Shown piece by piece: positions 1 to 6,703 of a stretch of DNA of 19,761 bases. A model generated the notes under the pieces. It was not told the origin of the DNA and ran no database searches. It saw only the letters and a program-made list of their open reading frames with translations. Each line of letters begins with the position of its first letter. The first letter of the stretch is position 1. Source of the DNA: Myxococcota bacterium (GTDB lineage Bacteria; Myxococcota_C; UBA6777). Location: positions 1 through 19,761 of the forward strand of contig CAUJFU010000335.1 in NCBI GenBank assembly GCA_963169055.1. Reading direction: 5' to 3'. The position numbers and the translations under genes were made by a program.

Positions 1-926
1 GTCGCGCACGCTCCTTGACCGCTTGTGCAGCTTTGGCCTTTGGTCGAAAAATCTTCGTCCACTTGTCCGTCGCAGTCGTTGTCCTTGCCATCACAAGTCT
101 CTTTTTGGGGTAGGCTCTCGCCTTGGCAAGTTCCCCACCGATTGCCTTGGCAGGTTTGTGTGCCTTTTTGGCAAGGCGACGTGCATTGCCACGAACCGTT
201 TTGGTTGACGCATCCGACACTACCGCTGTAGCAGTCTTGTGATTCTCCGTTGCGGCACTGGCATCCTTCGTCAACTCGACCGTCGCAGTTATTGTCTTTG
301 CCGTCACAAGCTTCTTGCGTGGGTAGGATCTCTCCTTGACACGGCCCCCATGCGTTGTTGGCGCACGTTTGCGAACCCGCCTTACACTCGCCCTTTCCCT
401 CCGTCCCCGCAGGGCCCGAATACTTGCAAGGGCGCGTTTGATTTGGCGCGCACACAGGCGGTTGCTCCACGGGTTGTTCTTGTGGAGGTTGTTCTTGTGG
501 GGGTTGTTCTTGTAAAGGTTCGTCGGGCTTGGTGGTTTCTGTGGGCTGTTCTTGAGGAGAACCGTCTGGCAACACTTCGGTGGAAGGTTCTGGCGCGCCG
601 TCTGTCACGATCTCTTCGGTGGTTGCGACACCTTCGGTCGTTGTTTCGGTCGTTGTTTCGCCCCCGCTTGGAACGCACTTGCCCCCAACACAAGCTTGTT
701 GACAGCAACAGTCCTCGTTAGCGCTACACGTCCGATTCATCGTCACTTTGCAAACGTCCTCGCTGCACCGCGAAGACTCAGGAGACGTACAACCACCGAA
801 CATCGGCGCGTAAACAAAGAACCCAACACAAAACAACAACGAACCAGCAAAGAAACGAAACCTCCGACGCAGCAAAGCCCCGTCGGACGGATTTTTGGAG
901 AAGGCGAAAAACTGAAATGCGTGCAT
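1..926 (-). CDS. Cys-rich putative lipoprotein with MopE-type metal-binding repeats (3' end outside window)
   Basis: An open frame without stops runs from an ATG at 926-924 to the left edge (308 full codons). Its C-terminus lies outside, so length and end are unknown. Seen: a basic then hydrophobic N-terminus (residues 20-45, RRR followed by a Phe/Leu/Val stretch) ending in FGGC, a weak lipobox with Cys46 as candidate lipidation site; a Cys cluster (54-84); a Thr/Glu-rich stretch (88-135); a QEQPP triple repeat (139-157); then Cys-rich units with CDGKDNNCDGRVDEG (207-221) and CDGKDNDCDGQVDED (278-292), 71 residues apart. The CDGxDNDCDGxxDE motif is the putative metal-binding MopE repeat (PF11617), common in secreted myxobacterial proteins. 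AAGG lies about 9 nt upstream of the ATG. Probably exported and surface-anchored; ligand unknown. Overlapping ORFs in other frames are shadows. Confidence 0.82.
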   Translation of the reverse strand, partial: MHAFQFFAFSKNPSDGALLRRRFRFFAGSLLFCVGFFVYAPMFGGCTSPESSRCSEDVCKVTMNRTCSANEDCCCQQACVGGKCVPSGGETTTETTTEGVATTEEIVTDGAPEPSTEVLPDGSPQEQPTETTKPDEPLQEQPPQEQPPQEQPVEQPPVCAPNQTRPCKYSGPAGTEGKGECKAGSQTCANNAWGPCQGEILPTQEACDGKDNNCDGRVDEGCQCRNGESQDCYSGSVGCVNQNGSWQCTSPCQKGTQTCQGNRWGTCQGESLPQKETCDGKDNDCDGQVDEDFSTKGQSCTSGQGACA

Positions 927-1103
927 GACACACCTTACGACAGGTTTTGAAAGAAGCCTTTCGGTTTCCAAACAACGTATGTACCGACCCGCCCAAACAA
1001 AGTCAAAAACTTGGGCGCATATCAAGCAGATAGTCGAATGCCTGTTGTGGATGCCTCAAAAATTCTTTTGCGTTCCCCCCGAGTGTTTCTTTGCCCGTAT
1101 CTT

Positions 1104-2396
1104 CTAGAGCCCCCGATGACGGGCCACTTGTGCAAGTCCACTGACCACCGAAGTCAGCTCTCCCCCGCCCCCAAGCTTTTGCTCGCCAAAACGCTCCGCA
1201 AAGATCCGTCGCACAGAAGGCACAAACGCCGTTCCACCCGTCATAAACACGCGGTCGATGTCTTGGGGCTGTAGCCCTGTCTTTTCCAAGATGCGGTCAC
1301 AACACGCGGCGATTTCGACCAATTCTGCATCGATCCACGACTCAAATTGCGAACGCGCCAACCTCTCCTCAATCGGCTCCTCCAGTTCCCGAAAAGAAAA
1401 CAGCGCTTGGGGCGCTCTCGATAGCTCGATCTTGCCCTGTTCAACGGCCTGATAGATATAGAAGCCCATCTCTTGTTCGATGCAATCGATCAACAAACGC
1501 ACCTTTTTCGGCTCCAATGAACGCGCTGCGATATCGTACAATTGTTTGAGCGTTTTCTTTTCATGCAACAACGCCACATGATGCCACCGCATCATCGAAT
1601 GGTACGGCCAAACAGGCATCGGAAACACGCTACCAAACTCCGACCGATACGACGTTCCCAACCCAAGATACGGACACAACCACGCATACACCACGCGACC
1701 ATCAAACGCATCTCCCGCCAAACCCACCCCATCCACCGCCAAGATCCGCGTTTCATCCGAAAGCTCCCGTGCTTTCGGTCCCACACGCATCACGCAAAGG
1801 TCCGTTGTTCCGCCACCAAAGTCCGCCACCAAGATACATTCGTCGTGATCCAAACTAGCCTCGTACTGACTCGCCGCAGCCACGGGTTCATACACCAACT
1901 CGATCTCTGTAAACCCCACCATCCCGAAAGATCGACGCAAACGCTCTAACGCCAGCGCTTCCTCTTCTTCGCCCTTCGCCCCCACAAAGCGCACAGGGCG
2001 GCCCACCACGGCACGCGTCCCGATATCTCCCCATGCTTGCTCCACTTGCCTTCGCATCGCACGCAAAAAGATCGCAACCATCTCATCTACCCGATAAAAC
2101 CGATTGAAGATCCGCGTCCCCTCAAACGAAGCACTCGCCAAAAAGCTCTTGGTACTCTGAATCCAACGCCCCGTCCCACCTTCCTCCAAATACATCTCGA
2201 TCGCACGCGGCCCTGCAAACATCACGGGCTCTCCCAACGCCTCGCTTTGATCGAGCGAACAATACAGCACCGACCGAAACACTTGTGTCTGCTCGCCGTG
2301 TAAAGAAAACGACGCCAAACTCAACGCATCTCCCGAAAAAGTCGCCATCGCCGAATTGGTAGTCCCATAATCAATGCCCAAGATCCGATCGCCCAT
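1104..2396 (-). CDS. yegD: YegD-like Hsp70-family chaperone ATPase (nucleotide-binding domain only)
   Basis: 430 residues, close to E. coli YegD (about 450) and far shorter than DnaK (about 640). The actin/Hsp70 ATPase motifs are present: phosphate-1 GIDYGTTNS (7-15), phosphate-2 VADFGGGTTDL (190-200) and adenosine MTGGTAFVPSVRRIF (385-399). YegD-type landmarks include STKSFLAS (81-88), VVGRPVRF (130-137), YEPVAAASQYEASL (169-182) and a Gly-rich ending with SVVSGLA. No DnaK substrate-binding domain follows, so peptide binding as in DnaK is not expected; the physiological role of the YegD family is poorly defined. Start: GGAGG 5 nt upstream of the ATG. It diverges from the ABC ATPase gene across a 258-nt spacer holding a hairpin and a 12-bp direct repeat. 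Family call is firm; function is not. Confidence 0.9.
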   Translation of the reverse strand: MGDRILGIDYGTTNSAMATFSGDALSLASFSLHGEQTQVFRSVLYCSLDQSEALGEPVMFAGPRAIEMYLEEGGTGRWIQSTKSFLASASFEGTRIFNRFYRVDEMVAIFLRAMRRQVEQAWGDIGTRAVVGRPVRFVGAKGEEEEALALERLRRSFGMVGFTEIELVYEPVAAASQYEASLDHDECILVADFGGGTTDLCVMRVGPKARELSDETRILAVDGVGLAGDAFDGRVVYAWLCPYLGLGTSYRSEFGSVFPMPVWPYHSMMRWHHVALLHEKKTLKQLYDIAARSLEPKKVRLLIDCIEQEMGFYIYQAVEQGKIELSRAPQALFSFRELEEPIEERLARSQFESWIDAELVEIAACCDRILEKTGLQPQDIDRVFMTGGTAFVPSVRRIFAERFGEQKLGGGGELTSVVSGLAQVARHRGL

Positions 2397-2424
2397 CGTT
2401 GCCTCCGCCTAGGTTAAGGACGCT

Positions 2425-2581
2425 CCATCGCAAAAGGGGGCCATCTTACGCCTTTTGCAAAGAACGGGTTCGATCTTTTTTCTCTCCACGCCCGATCTCC
2501 CTCTTGACGCTTGCCCTACCGCAGACCTAACCTTCCACCCCCATAGAAGGCTGCGCCTCACGACACGCCCCATCGCAAAAG
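2425..2581. repeat. 12-bp direct repeat CCATCGCAAAAG in a divergent spacer
   Basis: CCATCGCAAAAG occurs at 2425-2436 and again at 2570-2581, the first copy 29 nt from the yegD-like start and the second 74 nt from the ABC ATPase start. The first copy runs into the left arm of the hairpin at 2430-2458. The placement suits a shared binding site, but chance or an old duplication cannot be excluded. Confidence 0.4.
2430..2458. other. Hairpin in the yegD / ABC divergent spacer
   Basis: GCAAAAGG (2430-2437) pairs perfectly with CCTTTTGC (2451-2458) around a 13-nt loop. Both flanking genes point away, so a terminator role is unlikely; an operator or a leader structure of the yegD-like transcript is more plausible. 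It begins 34 nt upstream of the yegD-like start codon. Confidence 0.45.
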
Positions 2582-2654
2582 ATCTTGCCCAATCTACCGC
2601 CCGTTCCGCAAGATATCTCTGCTACGATGGGCCACCACAAGGGAGATTTGTGCG

Positions 2655-3578
2655 TTGATCACCGTTGAAGATCTGGTCTTCGAATACCCCACACGTCGCG
2701 TCCTTTTTGGCGTCAGCTTTACTATCCAAGAAGGCAGCATTGTTGCTCTTGTCGGCCCCAACGGTGCAGGAAAAACCACGCTGATGCGTTGCATCGCCGC
2801 CCTTGTTCAGCCTTTTTCGGGCTGCGTCAAGATCGAAGGCATCCGAACCACCGACGATCCTCATGCCTGTCAACGGCGGCTGGGCTACCTCTCCGACTTT
2901 TTCGGCCTCTATGATCAACTCACCATCCGACAAAGCCTTCACTACGCCGCACGCATCCGAGGAATCCAAGAAAGCGATATCCCCAAACGCCTGCTCCAAA
3001 CTGCCGAACGTCTCGCCCTTACCGACCGCCTCGAACAAAAAGCTGGCGAACTCTCGCGTGGCCTCCGTCAGCGCCTTGCCATCGGACAAGCCATCATCCA
3101 TCACCCCAAAGTCCTCCTCCTTGATGAACCTGCCTCGGGTCTTGATCCCGAAGCCCGAAAGACTCTCTCTCGTCTGCTCCTTCAACTCCAAAGCGAAGGC
3201 ATAACTCTGATCGTTTCCTCCCATATCCTCAGCGAACTCGAAGAATACTCCTCTCATCTCATGGTGATCCGCGACGGTCGCCTCCGCGACTTTCGCCCGA
3301 TCCGCCTCGAAGGGCACGAACATCCGCGCCGTCTGCGCTTGCGCCTCGCACGACCTTTCCAAGGACTCCCCGATATCCTCGCTCAATTCGATGCTATCCA
3401 AGACACACAGATCGAAGACCAAAGCGCGATCTTGTTCTTTCAAGGCGATCTTGACGCACAGCACAGGCTTTTACGCCATCTGATCCTCGCAGACGTCCCT
3501 GTCTGCGCACTCCAAGAAGAAAAAGAAAATCTCTCCGAACTTTACCTCGGCCCCGCTCCCACCCCTACGCGGTCTTGA
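2655..3578 (+). CDS. ABC transporter ATP-binding protein (ABC-2 exporter type)
   Basis: 307 residues with a complete ABC nucleotide-binding domain: Walker A GPNGAGKTT (34-42), signature LSRGLRQR (133-140), Walker B VLLLDEP (153-159), H-loop SSH (188-190). The Q-loop region reads GYLSDFFGLYDQLT, with Asp in place of the usual Gln, as in ABC-2/CcmA-type exporter ATPases that carry GYLP(D/E)..GLY. About 90 C-terminal residues beyond the ATPase core resemble the regulatory tail of such subunits. The start is TTG at 2655, preceded by AAGGGAG (2639-2645) with 9-nt spacing; GTG at 2650 is closed by a stop after one codon. The likely membrane partner is the 12-TM protein at 5050-6498, although a gene on the other strand lies between. 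Substrate unknown. Confidence 0.9.
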   Translation: MITVEDLVFEYPTRRVLFGVSFTIQEGSIVALVGPNGAGKTTLMRCIAALVQPFSGCVKIEGIRTTDDPHACQRRLGYLSDFFGLYDQLTIRQSLHYAARIRGIQESDIPKRLLQTAERLALTDRLEQKAGELSRGLRQRLAIGQAIIHHPKVLLLDEPASGLDPEARKTLSRLLLQLQSEGITLIVSSHILSELEEYSSHLMVIRDGRLRDFRPIRLEGHEHPRRLRLRLARPFQGLPDILAQFDAIQDTQIEDQSAILFFQGDLDAQHRLLRHLILADVPVCALQEEKENLSELYLGPAPTPTRS

Positions 3579-3610
3579 GTATGCGCCCACCACGTCTTGC
3601 ACACCCTCGC

Positions 3611-4789
3611 TCAGACAAACACTTCTTCTCGCCCTTCGATGCGTCCTGCCTTCCCTTGAAAACGACCTCGTGTACCCCCTCCTTTGGCTTGCATCTTCTC
3701 CGTCACTTGCGGACTCACCGCTCGAACTCGCTCCTCCGAACCTACCAACAAAAACACACCCTCACCCCGACTTTTTTCCGCCGCCGTCAACAACACCAAA
3801 CGCTCTCCATCCAAGGCTTGACACGCTGCGGCCAATCGCTGCAAAAAGCCCATCTCACCGCCCTCATGATGGTATCTCACCAGTCCTCCAACCTGCTCCG
3901 CCAACAATCGCCTCGACAAAGCCTCGATCCACGCTTGCTCCGCACGAATCACCTGCTTTTTCGCTTCCCGCAGATCCGCCTGCAACCCCTCCACTTGCTC
4001 GACCAAAGAAGACGCATTCGTCGTCAACAGCCCACGCAGCCGCTCTTCTCGACGATTCATCTCATCAAAACGCTGCAAGACTCGTCCTCCTGCCAAAAAA
4101 CACAACCGCACACGCCCGCGTATCCGCTCTGTCCCCACAAACACCACCGCTTGCAACTCCGCTGTAGACGCCACATGCGTCCCTCCGCAAGTATTCAGAT
4201 CGATCCCCTCGATCTCGATCAAACGCACCTCTTCGCCATCATGCTCCTCTGGCAAACCACGCGAACGAACCCCCAACGCTTCCATCTCCTCCAAACGTGC
4301 CGCTCTTATCCCGATAGGTCGGGCTTCTCGGATCGCTTCGTTCGCCCACCCCAACAACAACACCTGCTGTTCTTCCGAAACCACCGCCGTATCCAACTCT
4401 ATCGCGGTGTATTCCTCCCCCAAGTGAAAGCCCACCGTCCGCATCCCCAAACGACCCAACGCCAACGCAGTGAGCAAATGCTGCGCGCTGTGCTGTTGCA
4501 TCCGATCATAACGCAACGCCCAATCCACCCGCACTTCCGACATCCCCACAGGAACGGGGCCTTCGACCACGCACCGAACCTCATTCACTCCGGCCTTTTG
4601 AACATCCAACACCCTTACCCCGCCGATCTCGCCTCGATCCGCTGGTTGCCCCCCACCTGCCGGATACAACAAGCTGTCTCTCAGATGCACCACAAACCCC
4701 GCCCCCTCCGCAAAACAAGACACCACCTCACATATCCCTTCTCGCTGGTACGCATCCCGCTGACACGCCAACCATCTCTTCTCTTTCAT
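3611..4789 (-). CDS. alaX: AlaX-type alanyl-tRNA editing hydrolase (long form with DHHA1 domain)
   Basis: 392 residues. Free-standing relative of the AlaRS editing domain, which hydrolyses Ser- or Gly-tRNA(Ala) in trans in the cytoplasm. Zinc ligands are visible as HSAQH (His100, His104) and CGGTH (Cys201, His205). The N-terminal part carries the LYPAGGGQPADRG signature (41-53) typical of AlaX/ThrRS editing folds. A helical, coiled-coil-like linker (about 245-300) leads to a C-terminal DHHA1-like domain with AKGGGTRGRFQGKAG (368-382), matching the long AlaX class. Start: AAGGAG 9 nt before the ATG. The gene converges on the ABC ATPase (32-nt gap) and diverges from the membrane-protein gene, so it probably has its own promoter between 4790 and about 4900, where repeat A and a strong hairpin sit. 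Confidence 0.92.
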   Translation of the reverse strand: MKEKRWLACQRDAYQREGICEVVSCFAEGAGFVVHLRDSLLYPAGGGQPADRGEIGGVRVLDVQKAGVNEVRCVVEGPVPVGMSEVRVDWALRYDRMQQHSAQHLLTALALGRLGMRTVGFHLGEEYTAIELDTAVVSEEQQVLLLGWANEAIREARPIGIRAARLEEMEALGVRSRGLPEEHDGEEVRLIEIEGIDLNTCGGTHVASTAELQAVVFVGTERIRGRVRLCFLAGGRVLQRFDEMNRREERLRGLLTTNASSLVEQVEGLQADLREAKKQVIRAEQAWIEALSRRLLAEQVGGLVRYHHEGGEMGFLQRLAAACQALDGERLVLLTAAEKSRGEGVFLLVGSEERVRAVSPQVTEKMQAKGGGTRGRFQGKAGRIEGREEVFV

Positions 4790-4824
4790 CTCAATGCGCT
4801 CCTTTTTGTGCTGCGCCTTCTTTG

Positions 4825-4857
4825 CAAAACAGAATCGACACGATTCGCTCTGTTTTG
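4825..4857. other. Strong hairpin (9-bp outer stem) next to repeat A
   Basis: CAAAACAGA (4825-4833) pairs perfectly with TCTGTTTTG (4849-4857), and inside it GAATCG pairs with CGATTC around ACA. The right arm is the start of repeat A: CGATTCGnTnTGTTTTGT is shared with copy D. It lies 36 nt from the alaX start and could act on alaX or simply be the edge of the repeat. Confidence 0.5.
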
Positions 4858-4976
4858 TAAGATGTTACCCCACACCCCACAAGGGACCACAGGCCCCTTA
4901 ACCCCGTATTGGCGGGACGATCAGCCGTTTGTCAAAACAACCACAGCACCGCTTGATCCGACTGCGAACATGCCTT
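4841..4976 (+). repeat. Dispersed intergenic repeat, copy A
   Basis: Shares with copies C and D the order CGATTCG..TGTTTTGT, ACCCCACACCCCAC, hairpin AAGGGACCACAGGCCCCTT (4881-4899), block TTAACCCCGTATTGGCG (4898-4914), ACGATCA, then CGCTTGATCCG and GCGAACA near the end. The first G-rich arm is degenerate (AAGATGTTACCCCAC) and the terminal T-run is missing, so this looks like a decayed copy. It lies in the divergent alaX / membrane-protein spacer. Confidence 0.8.
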
Positions 4977-5038
4977 GTCTTGTCCACCGTGTTCGTCCCA
5001 TCCGTACGGACTTCTCTCTCCTAGCTCTCAACCCCATT

Positions 5039-5043
5039 GGAGG
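5039..5043 (+). promoter_or_regulatory. Shine-Dalgarno GGAGG that fixes the 5050 start
   Basis: GGAGG lies 6 nt before the ATG at 5050. The frame is open further upstream (ATG at 4975) but there is no comparable site there, and that extension overlaps repeat A's end and is not hydrophobic. Confidence 0.75.
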
Positions 5044-5049
5044 TTGTCG

Positions 5050-6498
5050 ATGAATCCAGAGATCCAGCGATACGCGTGGCTCGAACTTTCCGTCCAACGG
5101 CTGATCCTTTTACCTCTCGTGTTGATCGGATTGGCCATCGCCTTGCCCAAACAAGCCACCTCGTTTATTGGGCTGTTTGGCTTTCTTACGCTCGGCATCA
5201 TGTGGGGCATACGCGCTGCTTTTGGTGCGATCCCCAAAGAAGTGACTGACCGCACATGGGACTGGCAGAGGATGTCTGCCCTCTCTCCTTGGACGATGGC
5301 TTGGGGAAAGCTGATCGGCTCGACTCTTGCGCCTTGGTATGGTGCGCTGATCAGCCTTGGTATCTTTGCAGTCGCGGGCCTCAAAAATAGCCCGATCTCC
5401 ATCGGACAAATTATCCTCTTCCTTGTTGGCGTGGCCATCTCACTCCAAGCCTTCGCGATGATGGTCAGTTTGCAACTCATCCGACAGCCCGGGTTCGGAC
5501 AAAAACCCGGAAATCGCTGGCTTGGTGTTGCCGTCTCCTTGTTCTTTTTCTTTGCGCTCGTTGTCCCCGCCAGCGTTCTCTTGACCGAAGCCATCCGTCA
5601 TTTCTTCCGCAAAGGCAACACCCTTGAGATCAACGTCTACTGGTATCAGATCAACATCGGAAAACATCTCATCGACTTTACGCTACTTTCTCTCTACCTC
5701 TTTGTCGGGTGGAGCCTACTCGGCTTGTATCGCTCCATGCGCATCCAGCAACAATACACCAACAGCCCGCTGATCTGGTTGCTCTTTGTCCTTTATCTGC
5801 TGGCCTACGCTGCCGGCTTTGCCTACAACTGGGAACGCTTTCTCTTCCAAAATCCGCTGATGGCCCCTGAATTCGGCGGCCCACTCCAACAACAACTCTT
5901 CCCCAAGTTTGTCACCTGTATGCCCCTTGCCATCGGCTTGGTCTATCTCACCATGCTGATCGAACCCAAAGATCCCGTCGGCTTTCGCAAGCTCCTCCAA
6001 GCCGCAAAAGAACGCCGCATCCTCGACTTCTTTGTCCACATCCCCGCGTGGTTCATCAACGTCGCCGTCTTTCTTTTGCTATTGGTCTTAACCCTCTGGT
6101 CTTCCCCCCAATTCCTCAAGCTCACCCCTCAGGGCTACAACATCAATATCACTATCTTTCTTTGGACCATCTTTTTCTTTATCTTGCGCGATGTCTCGCT
6201 TATCCTCTGGAACGCGCTGTCTCCTTCCAGCAAAAATAGCGACTTTATCTCGATCATCTACTTGTTTTTGCTCTATCTGATCTTCCCGAATATCCTTAAC
6301 CAACTCCAATTCCACGATCTCTCCTTCTACATCATGCCCCTCAACTACCACGTCCTTTCGCGCTCCACCCCCCCCAACTTTCTCACCCTTCTTTTTTCCG
6401 CCATCCTCCAAAGCGCTCTCTTCTTGGCCCTTTGCGGCATGCGTTGGAAACAGCACTTCGCCAAGGCTGAAGCCGCACCTCCTCCCGCAGAGGATTGA
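5050..6498 (+). CDS. Polytopic membrane protein, probable ABC-2 type permease
   Basis: 482 residues from the GGAGG-supported ATG. About 12 hydrophobic segments can be seen by eye, e.g. LILLPLVLIGLAIAL near residue 20, a Phe-rich one near 165-185, FINVAVFLLLLVLTLW near 340 and LLFSAILQSALFLAL near 450. The cytoplasmic stretch TWDWQRMSALSPWTMAWGKL between the early helices resembles the coupling region of ABC-2 permeases ('rtWDwqRls.ls.w..twGKl'). The nearest suitable ATPase in the window is at 2655-3578, same strand, on the far side of antisense alaX. That pairing is inference. No signal peptide or enzymatic motif seen. Substrate unknown; Prodigal-like callers might choose the upstream 4975 start. 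Confidence 0.78.
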   Translation: MNPEIQRYAWLELSVQRLILLPLVLIGLAIALPKQATSFIGLFGFLTLGIMWGIRAAFGAIPKEVTDRTWDWQRMSALSPWTMAWGKLIGSTLAPWYGALISLGIFAVAGLKNSPISIGQIILFLVGVAISLQAFAMMVSLQLIRQPGFGQKPGNRWLGVAVSLFFFFALVVPASVLLTEAIRHFFRKGNTLEINVYWYQINIGKHLIDFTLLSLYLFVGWSLLGLYRSMRIQQQYTNSPLIWLLFVLYLLAYAAGFAYNWERFLFQNPLMAPEFGGPLQQQLFPKFVTCMPLAIGLVYLTMLIEPKDPVGFRKLLQAAKERRILDFFVHIPAWFINVAVFLLLLVLTLWSSPQFLKLTPQGYNINITIFLWTIFFFILRDVSLILWNALSPSSKNSDFISIIYLFLLYLIFPNILNQLQFHDLSFYIMPLNYHVLSRSTPPNFLTLLFSAILQSALFLALCGMRWKQHFAKAEAAPPPAED

Positions 6499-6703
6499 TC
6501 TCGCAAGAGGCTCCTCGCCGAGCATCCAGCAGCGCCGCACCAAACAAAACCTTGATCTTGTAGAATAAGGGCGCAAATTTCTGCGTCACAAGCCCAAACT
6601 GAACGCCCTTGGGCCGATCGACTTGGTGGATGCCTGTTCGGGTGTCCTCACCACAACGCCAAACGCCGCGCTTCTTTGCACTCTCACTCACCCGGAGAAC
6701 AGA
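6499..6703. other. Intergenic spacer before the amino-acid importer genes
   Basis: 205 nt without a credible ORF or a copy of the dispersed repeat. A TAGAAT hexamer (6561-6566) preceded by TTG could be a -10 element, but no -35 at proper spacing is seen. GGAG at 6694-6697 is the ribosome-binding site of the next gene. Confidence 0.35.

Noticed and set aside
239-950. Plus- and minus-strand ORFs of 100-160 residues, including an Arg/Asn-rich one at 382-708
   Set aside because: Shadows of the MopE-repeat gene, whose own frame is unbroken from 926 to the left edge.
2622-3464. 280-residue minus ORF opposite the ABC ATPase
   Set aside because: Antisense shadow; no motifs, while the plus frame has every ABC motif.
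3575-5053. 492-residue plus-strand ORF
   Set aside because: Antisense to alaX, Pro/His/Gln/Arg-rich without domains; the minus-strand frame has catalytic motifs and a good ribosome-binding site.
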